Positions 51,761-60,204 of a stretch of DNA of 64,000 nucleotides are shown in pieces. Each line of letters starts with the position of its first letter. Position 1 is the first letter of the stretch. Source of the DNA: Solibacillus palustris (lineage in GTDB: Bacteria; Bacillota; Bacilli; Bacillales_A; Planococcaceae); assembly GCF_022549215.1 (NCBI RefSeq), contig NZ_JAKZFC010000001.1:1240001-1304000 (forward strand), read 5' to 3'. Under the pieces are notes generated by a model that saw only the letters and a list, made by a program, of their open reading frames with translations, was not told the DNA's origin and did no database searches. The position numbers were made by a program, and so were the translations under genes.

Positions 51761-52121
51761 ATGGTTTAGCTACGAATTTTTAACTATAAAAATCGTCGCG
51801 CATCCTAAATGGATACACGACGATTCATCTTTTCAAACAGCAGTTAAAAATTGAAAAAGGCATACAATATATTCCGTTTCACGTGAAGTATGCGCGCTTT
51901 ATGAGTTTTATGCTCGAAATCGAGTGATATATGATCGGATATTTGAGTTTATGCTCGAATTTAATGAGGATATGCTCGCTTTTCGAAATATACGCTCGAA
52001 TCACCATTCATTACCTTTATTATCCTTGCAAGTGTACAAGGACAAGCGCTTATGAATCAAATTGAATCGACTTATTATTGAAAAGTATTTCATCCCCAAA
52101 CTAAGGTGATGCACCTCCACA
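51761..52121. other. Gap with a hairpin and the second 20-bp repeat array
   Basis: No gene. AATCGTCG / CGACGATT (51791-51798 and 51818-51825) with an inner GCATCC/GGAT pair forms a hairpin without a T run. The repeat array occupies 51881-52003. Confidence 0.55.
51881..52003. repeat. Array of degenerate about 20-bp direct repeats (second array)
   Basis: On the minus strand the units are TCGAGCGTATATTTCGAAAA, GCGAGCATATCCTCATTAAA, TCGAGCATAAACTCAAATAT, a weaker unit, TCGAGCATAAAACTCATAAA, and GCGCGCATACTTCAC. Spacing is 19-22 bp. The unit (YCGAGCATA then pyrimidines then AAA) resembles that of the array at 42441. Confidence 0.7.
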
Positions 52122-52919
52122 TTATTCTTCTATAATTGAAGTAATTATATAGCCGTTTTGGTTGTCACCAGAAACGTTGAAGATGCTCGTGTTCGGGATG
52201 TTAACAGTTGTCGAGTTCGTCGTATACTGTACGAAATACGTTGTGTCATTTACTTTTGTTGTATAGGATTGTTCCTTTTTTAAATAACTAATGTATTCTT
52301 CAAGCGCAAAATCCTTTTCCTGCATCGTCACGCTATGCGGTAAGCCAACATAGCGAAAATGCCATGGCTCATAATTGATGTCCGTTACGTCGACTTTATG
52401 CTTCGGATAACGTAGAATAAAGCCGAATTTCGGGGCATTTTGTTCGAGCCATTTTCCTTCAGCGGTATTTTCCATTTTCCCTGCAGTAGAGCCGATATCG
52501 AGTGAGAGCCCTGTCTGATGTTCACTGAAGCCAGAAGGTAGCGCATAGGCAGCACCATTTTCCTCGAATAATTGCTGCTGTAATTGTCCGCTACGATATG
52601 CACTGTTAATAATAAAATGATGAATGTCATCTTGCTGTGCGGCTTCGAAAAGCTGTTGTAACGGCTGCATGACTTGATTTTCAAGCATAAATTTTGAATC
52701 GACAACAACATTTGCAGCGATATCTGTCGGTATTTGGGCTAGGTTTGTTGGGTCTTGTTGCAGCTGGGTATCTCGATTAACTAATACAAGATCGCCACTT
52801 GAAATCGCAAAGGTTTCGAGTGGAATTGTTTGAGGTAAGTCAGGTGCTGCAACTTGTTCTTTTGTAAAAAATTGATAGCCAATTACGGCAATTATAATGG
52901 CGAATAATAGTTTTTTCAT
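52122..52919 (-). CDS. D-alanyl-D-alanine carboxypeptidase, VanY/M15B family
   Basis: 265 aa. An N-terminal membrane anchor/signal (KKLLFAIIIAVIGYQFF) places it outside the membrane. The M15B zinc site is complete: SAYRSGQLQQQLF, GFSEHQTGLSLDIGS (His and Asp ligands) and EPWHFRYVG (catalytic Glu and third His). It trims D-Ala from peptidoglycan stem peptides. There is an extra C-terminal domain of about 50 residues. Monocistronic; no vancomycin-resistance neighbours, so it is a housekeeping wall enzyme. Confidence 0.9.
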   Translation of the reverse strand: MKKLLFAIIIAVIGYQFFTKEQVAAPDLPQTIPLETFAISSGDLVLVNRDTQLQQDPTNLAQIPTDIAANVVVDSKFMLENQVMQPLQQLFEAAQQDDIHHFIINSAYRSGQLQQQLFEENGAAYALPSGFSEHQTGLSLDIGSTAGKMENTAEGKWLEQNAPKFGFILRYPKHKVDVTDINYEPWHFRYVGLPHSVTMQEKDFALEEYISYLKKEQSYTTKVNDTTYFVQYTTNSTTVNIPNTSIFNVSGDNQNGYIITSIIEE

Positions 52920-53355
52920 ATTGATAACTCTCCTTTGATACTAGCATAAAGTACAAAACTTAATATTATGTGATGGAAATTCTTAAGAATTTATGAAGGT
53001 ATACTTATGGTTCATTTTGGTCCAAACTTAACTTGTTTTATCCCCTACTTCTATAATAGGGGATGAATCAAGTTAGGCCCCCGGCGGATGTTATAAATTT
53101 TTTAGAGGAGTTTTTAAATACGTCACATCGTGTGACAACGGCTGACTGACCCACGTCCTGTGGCCCCGAACTTGAAAAAAAACTGGACACAATTAGCCTC
53201 GGCGTAATTGATTAAGTTGATACTCGCCTTGTCGTAAGCAATTTTGAATAAATGGCAATGGCAGTTGTACGCATCGAGAATGTTCTTTACTATAGATACA
53301 GTACGGGCGCTTACGAAAAAATGGTAAGCTACTAAATTGATATAGAGGTGAATGT
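52920..53355. other. Gap with several short palindromes
   Basis: No gene. ATCCCCTA / TAGGGGAT (53040-53064), GTCACA-TCG-TGTGAC (53122-53136), CCAC-N5-GTGG (53151-53163) and CAATTA-N9-TAATTG (53190-53210) follow one another in a stretch that is more GC-rich than the surroundings. This looks like a remnant of an intergenic repeat and not a control region for one gene. Confidence 0.5.
53040..53064. repeat. Inverted repeat ATCCCCTA / TAGGGGAT
   Basis: 8-bp perfect arms with a 9-base loop and no T run, about 120 bp upstream of the VanY-like gene on its promoter side. Confidence 0.4.
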
Positions 53356-55758
53356 ATGAATCAGATAATAATTGAAAACGCATACGAAGGAAATTTAAAA
53401 AACATTTCAGTAACGATTCCACGTAATCAGCTCGTTTGTGTGACTGGTGTTTCAGGCTCGGGGAAATCGACATTGGTGCTGGACACATTATACCAAGAAT
53501 GTCAGCGTCAATATATGGAGGCAATTGGCTATCAAGGCATTCAAAAGCCAGATGTTGAGGCGGTTCGCAACATTTCACCAGCCATTCAAATAAATCAGCA
53601 TTTAACAAACAAAAATCCGCGCTCAACAGTCGGTACGTTGACAAATATTTATACCGATTTGCGTATGGTGTACGAAAAAATTAGTGAGCGTCCATGTAGT
53701 GACTGTGGTAAGGTGTTCGCGCAGCATGAGGGGAAAGAGGCTACAGAAATCGCCCATGGAGAATACAAAACATTTGTGCAGTGCACGCACTGTGATAGTA
53801 AGCAATTGAAGCTAACACGCGCACATTTTTCTTACAATAAATCAGACGGCGCTTGTCCGACATGTTCAGGCCTAGGTGTCGAAGTTGCAATTGATTGGGA
53901 CAAGGTGCTAGATGAATCAAAGCCTATAGAAGACGGCGCGGTGCATTTTTTAGATAAAGGCTATCGTGATTATATTATAAATATTTTAAAAAATGGATTT
54001 GCCTTTTATGAGTTAGCCGATGTGCAGAATGTGCCATTAAATCAATGGTCCGAGCAGCATCGTGCGCTCCTTATCAAAGGGGCAGAGGCAGCCAATATTG
54101 ATGCTGAAAAGGGCGTGCCAAAAAATGTAACGAAAGGGCGATTTGAAGGGATAGAGCCGCTATTATGGCGCCGATTTGCTGATAAAAACGGTGATTCGGA
54201 GGTAGAGCAATATTTCAAAAAATCCACATGTAGTGCATGTGACGGAGAGCGATTGCGTGAAGAGAGTCGTCAAGCCATTGTTAATAATAAGCGTTTACCG
54301 GAGCTTTCGAATTATTCATTAGAACATTTAGCGGCCTGGATTGATGCACTAAATGCAAAGTTATCCGATAGCGAGCGTGCCTATGTTGGTCATTTTATTC
54401 TTGATATGACGACAAAATTAGCGCGCTTACTAAAGGTAGGTGTAGGCTATTTAACACTTGATCGTCAAACAATTACCTTATCAGGCGGGGAGCAGCAAAA
54501 AATTAAGCTGTCGGCGACGTTAGATTCAGAGTTAACTGGGGTTATTTATTTACTAGATGAGCCGACAAGTGGTCTGCATCCAAAAGATACGCTTGGGATG
54601 ATTGACATTTTGAAAAGGATGCGAGATTTAGGCAATACGGTAATTGTCATTGAGCATGATACGGATGTTATGAAGGCGGCAGATGTCATTTTAGATATTG
54701 GCCCTAGCGCTGGTATATTTGGTGGAGAGCTGATTGGACAAGGGACGTTAGCACAACTATTGGATACAGAAACATCCGTTACAGGTAACTATTTGAAAAA
54801 GCCTGTCGAATTAAATACAAAGCCGCGTCAAGCAAATGGTTATATTACGCTAGCAAATGTATCGGAAAATAACTTGCAAAATGTAACGGTCCAGTTCCCA
54901 AAACAATGCTTTACTACAGTAGTAGGGGCTTCGGGCTCGGGGAAATCTACGTTAATTTTTGATGTCCTAGCCAATGAAACATTTGATGATTTCGACCAAG
55001 TTATAACAGTACAGCAAGCATCGATTTCACGTATGCGACGCTCGAATATTGCAACCTATACAGATGCATTTACTGTGCTACGTAATTTGTACGCAAAGGA
55101 ACCGTCAGCAAAGGAAAAGGGCTTTACAAACAAGCATTTTAGCTTTAATACAGCAGGTGGACGCTGTGACCATTGTGAAGGGCTTGGTGTTGTGCCAAGT
55201 AATATGATGTTTTTCGATAATGTCGAGCTTGTGTGTCCAGTTTGTAATGGGAAGCGTTTTAAGGATGAGATTTTAGATGTTACATTGCATGGCTATTCGA
55301 TTTCAGAAATGCTAGATATGTCAATTACCGAGGCGGCAGAGGTTCTTCAGGCTGATAAAAAGCTATCAAAGATTTTCTCACTGCTAATTGAAGTGGGACT
55401 TGGCTATATTACGCTGGGACAATCATTGACGACACTTTCAGGTGGAGAAGGTCAGCGCTTGAAGCTGGCAAAAGAGCTACTTAGTGTGAAAGGACAACAA
55501 AATCTATTTTTAATTGATGAGCCTTCAACAGGTTTACACCCGGTAGATATTGAAAACTTTATTATATTACTGAACAAAATGGTTGAGGAGGGGCATACCG
55601 TCATTGTTGTGGAGCATAACGAGCAAATCATTCGAGAGTCTGATTATCTAATTGAGCTTGGTCCAGAAGGTGGTGATAAGGGCGGTACAGTCATTGCGAC
55701 AGGAACACCAGAGGAAATTAAAGGTAATAAGCAGTCAATCATGCGAGAATTTTTATAA
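53356..55758 (+). CDS. Short UvrA-like ABC ATPase (UvrA paralogue)
   Basis: 800 aa, against about 940-960 for housekeeping UvrA. Two ABC halves: Walker A GVSGSGKSTL (about 32-41) and GASGSGKSTL (about 523-532); signatures LSGGEQQKIKLSA and LSGGEGQRLKLAKEL; Walker B YLLDEPTSGLHP and FLIDEPSTGLHP. Zinc clusters CSDCGK...CTHCDS...CPTCSG and CDHCEG...CPVCNG are kept. Part of the UvrB/DNA-binding insertions is missing. Paralogues of this type are linked to drug self-resistance or damage by bulky adducts. Not part of a uvrAB operon. Confidence 0.9.
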   Translation: MNQIIIENAYEGNLKNISVTIPRNQLVCVTGVSGSGKSTLVLDTLYQECQRQYMEAIGYQGIQKPDVEAVRNISPAIQINQHLTNKNPRSTVGTLTNIYTDLRMVYEKISERPCSDCGKVFAQHEGKEATEIAHGEYKTFVQCTHCDSKQLKLTRAHFSYNKSDGACPTCSGLGVEVAIDWDKVLDESKPIEDGAVHFLDKGYRDYIINILKNGFAFYELADVQNVPLNQWSEQHRALLIKGAEAANIDAEKGVPKNVTKGRFEGIEPLLWRRFADKNGDSEVEQYFKKSTCSACDGERLREESRQAIVNNKRLPELSNYSLEHLAAWIDALNAKLSDSERAYVGHFILDMTTKLARLLKVGVGYLTLDRQTITLSGGEQQKIKLSATLDSELTGVIYLLDEPTSGLHPKDTLGMIDILKRMRDLGNTVIVIEHDTDVMKAADVILDIGPSAGIFGGELIGQGTLAQLLDTETSVTGNYLKKPVELNTKPRQANGYITLANVSENNLQNVTVQFPKQCFTTVVGASGSGKSTLIFDVLANETFDDFDQVITVQQASISRMRRSNIATYTDAFTVLRNLYAKEPSAKEKGFTNKHFSFNTAGGRCDHCEGLGVVPSNMMFFDNVELVCPVCNGKRFKDEILDVTLHGYSISEMLDMSITEAAEVLQADKKLSKIFSLLIEVGLGYITLGQSLTTLSGGEGQRLKLAKELLSVKGQQNLFLIDEPSTGLHPVDIENFIILLNKMVEEGHTVIVVEHNEQIIRESDYLIELGPEGGDKGGTVIATGTPEEIKGNKQSIMREFL

Positions 55759-55771
55759 TATTGAAGAATTG

Positions 55772-55813
55772 AAAAGGGGATGTCCCAGAAGTAATTCTGG
55801 AGCATCCCCTTTG
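55772..55813. terminator. Bidirectional terminator
   Basis: AAAGGGGATG / CATCCCCTTT with inner CCAGAA / TTCTGG stem, between convergent genes. Confidence 0.85.
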
Positions 55814-55860
55814 CGTAGTAACTTTTTAGGTGGAGTATTCGTATTGTTGGCAGTAAATCG

Positions 55861-56508
55861 TTACTTTAACAAATTTCTGAATAATCCTTTTGACTGCTTT
55901 TCAGGTTGTTGTTCAACTGATGCTGTGATTTGATTTTGTGCGACATTTAGTTTATTCAAAACATTCATAATGGCACTGTTTTGTTGTTCGACACGATCAA
56001 GCTGACGTTGCTGGGCAGGATTTGGTTCGTTTGCCTGTTCTAAAATGTGCTGCATCATGGCACCAAGCTGTTGCTTTAACGTGTGGTTTTGGTCAATTAA
56101 CAGCTCATTTTGCGTACGCTGTTCTTTAATTAATGTTAATAGCTGCATGTTTTGCTGTTCAATGCCATGAACATGGGTAGCGAGGAGCTGCATTGAATTT
56201 GATAGATCCTCAAATTGTGAAACATGTGGTACTGAGGGAACAATAGTGTGCTGTAAATGTTCATCTGGTTTAAAGGATGGTTCAGTTACAATTTGTGCAG
56301 CTTCTTTTAACTTGTAGCCATGTTCTTTATTTAATGTTAAAAAGGCACGTAACATAACAAAATCCTCATCTGAAAATTGGCGATGCATCCGGCTATTGCG
56401 GCGAACCTCGTATCCATTTTCTTCTAAAATGGTCATGTAATGTTGTAGGGATGCTTTGCTAATTCCGAGTTGTTCAGCAATTGCACCCGTCGCATAAATA
56501 GCGGGCAT
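55861..56508 (-). CDS. MerR-like HTH protein with long coiled coil (RacA/DUF3967-like)
   Basis: 215 aa from ATG 56508 (AAGGAG 8 bases before); the longer open frame to 56637 lacks a site. Residues 1-70 form a MerR-type winged helix (YATGAIAEQLGISKASLQHY, RQFSDEDFVMLRAFLTLNKE). A long Gln-rich coiled coil follows (SNSMQLLATHVHGIEQQNMQ, QNHTLKQQLGAMMQHILE), with a basic C-terminus GLFRNLLK that may bind membrane. The build is like RacA and plasmid DUF3967 proteins, which link DNA to the cell pole or plasmid maintenance. Exact role unknown. Confidence 0.75.
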   Translation of the reverse strand: MPAIYATGAIAEQLGISKASLQHYMTILEENGYEVRRNSRMHRQFSDEDFVMLRAFLTLNKEHGYKLKEAAQIVTEPSFKPDEHLQHTIVPSVPHVSQFEDLSNSMQLLATHVHGIEQQNMQLLTLIKEQRTQNELLIDQNHTLKQQLGAMMQHILEQANEPNPAQQRQLDRVEQQNSAIMNVLNKLNVAQNQITASVEQQPEKQSKGLFRNLLK

Positions 56509-56850
56509 AGTAAAAACTCCTTGAATATCAAAAAAATATTGTATATCTCTATGAATTATACGTCTAAAGTAGTGGTGATGTGAAGGGGGAGATATCGTAA
56601 TTTCCATAAACATGCGATGATTTATCTTTTTTTTCATTTTTGCAGCGATGTCATTGTTTAGATGTTTTTTTGTGGTAGTTCACTTTATATCAAATGAACC
56701 ACTTTGTTAAAGGGAAATAGGGAATCTGTGTTAATACTCATAACGTGCATTTTTCTAATATAATCCGTTTTGCTACGTTACGGGGGACGCTTTTCTGGGG
56801 GTGTGGCTTCAACTAACTCAATTGTGCCTATTTCGGTGGCACAATTGAGT

Positions 56851-56970
56851 GGATTTTCCGCACACGTTTGATCCCCTAGAAGTCGCCCAAAGTAATGTGC
56901 TCCTGTCGCTGCGCTATCGTCGCAAAGCAAGGCTCAAATCATACGGCATTTGAGTCTTACTTCACTACGC
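56851..56970. repeat. Interspersed composite repeat, copy A (left part)
   Basis: GGATTTTCCGCACACGTTTG, then CCCTAGAAGTCGCCCAAAG and CTCCTGTCGCTGCGCTATCG with TCGCA, then a private hairpin CTCAAAT / ATTTGAG (56933-56954). It shares its left 60-70 bp with copy C at 61927. Confidence 0.7.
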
Positions 56971-57320
56971 ACCACTCTACTATCAAATTAAAATGGATTT
57001 CTATTACAAAGATTTTGAATAAAGTGTGCTGAATTAAGTTTTATTATTGAAATAAAGTCTAAGATGTATTTATTTGGCGCTATTAAAGTAGCTAAAATTT
57101 AATCAAAAATACAATATTGTAAACAGCGTAATATTTTATTCAGCACCGCCGCCTCGCGATAGCGCTAGCGGCAACATTTTGCGCTTTTAACTATATAGTA
57201 ACAAGTAATATTTTAGTTTGGCGGGCCTTGCATGCGGCATTAAAGACAGTAGTAAAGGGAAATTCTAAAACATTTTTTAGAATTTCTCTTTGCGCCGAGG
57301 AGAGTAAAATCGAGATTTTA

Positions 57321-57480
57321 CTCCCCGCAGAAGCAGTCATGCTCCTGTCGCTACGCTTTCGTCGCAGTATTTAAAGTCAGCTATATTGTGCTGACATTAA
57401 ATATGCTGTCATGCCGTAGCCCGCAAAAAATAAGTAACACTGCACTTAATCCGTTTTTAGTCAGTAAATTTACTCAATGT
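57321..57480. repeat. Interspersed composite repeat, copy B (right part)
   Basis: CTCCTGTCGCTACGCTTTCG with TCGCA, then a private hairpin ATTTAAAGTCAGC / GCTGACATTAAAT, then GCCGTAGCCCGCAAAAAAT and AAGTAACACTGCACTTAATC, ending TTTACTCAATGT. The right 70 bp match copy C. Confidence 0.75.
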
Positions 57481-57620
57481 TTGTTAAAATAAAGTGAAAT
57501 TGGAATGATGGTTCGGTAATCGGAATTACATTGCTCACGTTTTTTGCGTGTTTAGAAGAGAAGATGGTACACACTTAGTGTGAGCGTTTTACTACAATAA
57601 ATAAAAAAGGGGGCGATGAC

Positions 57621-58355
57621 ATGTTTTTGAAATCAGCCCGAATTAAAAAGGAACTCATTCATGATTTCCGTGAATACCCATTTTCCATTCCGTTTGTTCG
57701 TCATTTAGATGAGCTTGATTTAGATGCGCCGATCACATTTTTTGTTGGTGAAAATGGCGCGGGTAAATCGACGTTACTCGAAGCGATTGCAGATCAAATC
57801 GGCTTTAATCCTGCAGGGGGTAGCACGCAAAACTATCAGGCGTTTGATGTACATAAATCTGATGCTGCACTTGGTGAATTCATTAAGCTAGCATGGTGGC
57901 CGAAAGTGACGAATGGCTTTTTCTTACGCGCGGAAACGTTTTATCAATTTGCCTCACATGTTGATGAGACTGATCGGAATGGCTACCGTTCATATGGTGG
58001 AAAATCGTTGCATCATCAATCGCATGGTGAATCATTTTTTTCACTGTTTCAGCACCGCTTTAAAGGCAATGCGATTTACTTGCTTGACGAACCAGAGGCG
58101 GCACTTTCTCCGACGAGGCAGCTCGCATTTTTGGCATTGTTACATGATTTATTAAAGGAAGGCAATGTACAATTTATTATTGCAACTCATTCGCCGATTT
58201 TGCTCGGTTATCCAGGAGCTCGAATTTATCATTTTCATGAGAATGGTGTTGAAGAAATTGACTACGAACAAACGGAGCTTTATCAGGTGACGTCTTACTT
58301 TTTACAGCACCGCGAAAAAATGCTCGCTGACTTATTTGAGGATGAAGAGGAATAA
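57621..58355 (+). CDS. Predicted AAA/ABC-type ATPase (COG3910-like)
   Basis: 244 aa single-domain ATPase. Walker A FVGENGAGKSTLLEAIAD (about residues 41-58), signature SHGESFFSLFQ, Walker B IYLLDEPEAALSP and switch His in IIATHSPILLGYP are all present, in the layout of small SMC/ABC-like predicted ATPases. No membrane partner. AAAAGGGGG precedes the ATG. It is followed in the same direction by the AIM24-like and coiled-coil genes within about 50 bp each, so the three may be expressed together. Role unknown. Confidence 0.85.
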   Translation: MFLKSARIKKELIHDFREYPFSIPFVRHLDELDLDAPITFFVGENGAGKSTLLEAIADQIGFNPAGGSTQNYQAFDVHKSDAALGEFIKLAWWPKVTNGFFLRAETFYQFASHVDETDRNGYRSYGGKSLHHQSHGESFFSLFQHRFKGNAIYLLDEPEAALSPTRQLAFLALLHDLLKEGNVQFIIATHSPILLGYPGARIYHFHENGVEEIDYEQTELYQVTSYFLQHREKMLADLFEDEEE

Positions 58356-58407
58356 ATGAATCTTCTAGAATGTTGAATCGTAGAGTATAAAAAGGAGTGT
58401 GGAATGT

Positions 58408-59100
58408 ATGGGTAAATATTCAATATCACAATTTGTGCAACAAACGAAGCAGGATGAACAGGAAAATGACTTTTTCGAATTAGAAACAGAGCGGGTATTA
58501 GAGGTCAATTTGAATGGTGAAGTATGGGCAAAAATGGGCTCGATGATTTCGTATACAGGTTCAATTAAATTCGAGCGTGAGCGTATGTTAGAGCACGGTG
58601 TAGGGAAATTGTTCAAAAAGGCGTTAACAGGAGAAGGCACACCGCTTATGCGCGCAAAAGGTAATGGCCGCTTGTATTTAGCGGATCAGGGGAAAAAGGT
58701 GACGATTTTTGAGCTAAATGGTGAAAGCCTATGTGTCAACGGAAATGATTTACTGGCTTTTGAAAATCAAATTAACTGGGATATTAAATTAATGCGTAAA
58801 ATGGCAGGCATTTTAGCAGGTGGCTTATTTAATGTGACTTTGCAGGGGACTGGTATGGTCGCGATAACGACACATTTTGAGCCATTAACATTACTCGTTA
58901 AGCCGGGAGAAAAAGTGTACACCGATCCGAATGCTACGGTCGCTTGGTCAGGTAATTTAACCCCGGAATTCACGACAGATATTACGATGCGGACATTGAT
59001 CGGGCGCGGCAGTAGTGAATCGATTCAAATGGCTTTTTCGGGCGAGGGCTTCGTCATTATTCAGCCATTTGAGGAAGTGTACTTATCATCACAACAATAA
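58408..59100 (+). CDS. AIM24 family protein
   Basis: 230 aa from ATG 58408 (GGAG upstream; the frame opens at GTG 58399). AIM24/TRAP-like beta-repeat protein: VWAKMGSMISYTGSIKFERE, GRLYLADQGKKVTIFELNGE, LCVNGNDLLAFENQINWDIK and FNVTLQGTGMVAITTHFEP are the recurring strands. Bacterial members are common but poorly understood. No signal peptide. Confidence 0.85.
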   Translation: MGKYSISQFVQQTKQDEQENDFFELETERVLEVNLNGEVWAKMGSMISYTGSIKFERERMLEHGVGKLFKKALTGEGTPLMRAKGNGRLYLADQGKKVTIFELNGESLCVNGNDLLAFENQINWDIKLMRKMAGILAGGLFNVTLQGTGMVAITTHFEPLTLLVKPGEKVYTDPNATVAWSGNLTPEFTTDITMRTLIGRGSSESIQMAFSGEGFVIIQPFEEVYLSSQQ

Positions 59101-59154
59101 GCTTAGACAGTTCCCATAATTCGGTATAAACTAGAACTAAGAGGGGGCGTTGAC

Positions 59155-60135
59155 ATGGAGTGGCAGCAGCTACAGCTTGCGTCAGAAAACTACAAGCTTC
59201 AATTACTTGAAGCCGAAAAGCTACATAAAAAGCAAACAACCGTAGAACGTTTAATGAAACATTCAGAACGCGAAATTGCTCGTTTTGAACTAGATATGCA
59301 GCAAGCGCGTAAAGCGTTAAATAAATTAGAACAATCTTCATTCATTAACTTATTCCGCAATTGGTCAGGTAAGCAGGATGAGCTAATCGAGCAAAATTTA
59401 GACCAAATTGCTGTTACCGAGTTGAAGCTTATCGAAGCACAATTAACGCTAGAAGATTTACAAGATGATGTAGTCGATATTGTTCTTAAGCTAAATGCAA
59501 TCAATGAGCCGTATATCGAACAGGAGCTGCAAAAGTTAAACAACGAAAAGCAGCAGTGGCTAACTGAAAATGCACCACAATTTGCGGAAAAACTAACATT
59601 CATAGCTGAGCAACAAACATTATGCAAACAGCTTACAAAAGAAATTCAAGAAGCAATCGATGCTGGGAATACTGCGTTAAGCGCATTAACAGATGCCGGC
59701 TACGCGTTACATGAGGCTGAATCATATTCGACATGGGATACGTTTTTAGGCGGTGGCTTTATTGCAACAGCGATGAAGCATGAAAAGCTAGAAACGACAA
59801 ACAGCTATATTCATACCGCACAAATGGCTCTGCAACGCTTTAGCAATGAGTTATTAGATGTAAAAGACATGCGCAACGAGACAATCGAAATCGGTACTGA
59901 AGGTTTTGTTAAGTTTACCGATTTCTTCTTTGATAATATTTTTACAGATTGGTCGGTCCATTCGAAAATTACAACAGCCATGAACCAAATTTCTCGCGTT
60001 CAAGATGATGTGGCAAACACATTGCGTGAATTACAGCAAAAATTAACGGTTGCGATCAAAAAAGAAGCTGAACTGTTTTCAGAGCGTGAAGCGATTCTTA
60101 ATTCCGATGAATCAGCATTGTTTTTTGAAAAATAG
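59155..60135 (+). CDS. Coiled-coil protein of unknown function
   Basis: 326 aa. Residues 1-170 are almost wholly coiled coil (YKLQLLEAEKLHKKQTTVER, LIEAQLTLEDLQDDVVDIVL). A central Gly-rich piece STWDTFLGGGFIATAMKHEK then leads into a second helical part ending ELQQKLTVAIKKEAELFSER. The S-x-WDTxxGGG-x-A-T-x-x-K-H segment is the most motif-like part. No family is recognised. AGAGGGGGCG precedes the ATG. It follows the AIM24 gene and may be functionally tied to it. Confidence 0.65.
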   Translation: MEWQQLQLASENYKLQLLEAEKLHKKQTTVERLMKHSEREIARFELDMQQARKALNKLEQSSFINLFRNWSGKQDELIEQNLDQIAVTELKLIEAQLTLEDLQDDVVDIVLKLNAINEPYIEQELQKLNNEKQQWLTENAPQFAEKLTFIAEQQTLCKQLTKEIQEAIDAGNTALSALTDAGYALHEAESYSTWDTFLGGGFIATAMKHEKLETTNSYIHTAQMALQRFSNELLDVKDMRNETIEIGTEGFVKFTDFFFDNIFTDWSVHSKITTAMNQISRVQDDVANTLRELQQKLTVAIKKEAELFSEREAILNSDESALFFEK

Positions 60136-60204
60136 AGGCGTAAAATAAGTCGTATATTTTATAGAGGTTTTAGTAGTAAAACCAAATCAAAGGAGTCTTG
60201 TAAA

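Larger units (their letters stand above)
56509..57620. other. 1.1-kb gene-free region rich in hairpins and repeat elements
   Basis: No credible gene in either strand. It contains ACTCAATTGTGCC / GGCACAATTGAGT (56816-56850), AAATTCTAAAA / TTTTAGAATTT (57260-57285), GAGTAAAATC / GATTTTACTC (57302-57323), and two copies of an interspersed element (56851-56970, 57321-57480). AAAAGGGGG before ATG 57621 serves the next gene. Confidence 0.65.

Noticed and set aside
52122-52919. Vancomycin-resistance locus
   Set aside because: VanY-like enzyme alone, with no van ligase, dehydrogenase, VanX or two-component genes nearby.
53123-53644. Minus-strand 173-codon frame across the UvrA start
   Set aside because: Antisense shadow of the UvrA-like gene; its residues show no family features and it has no ribosome site.
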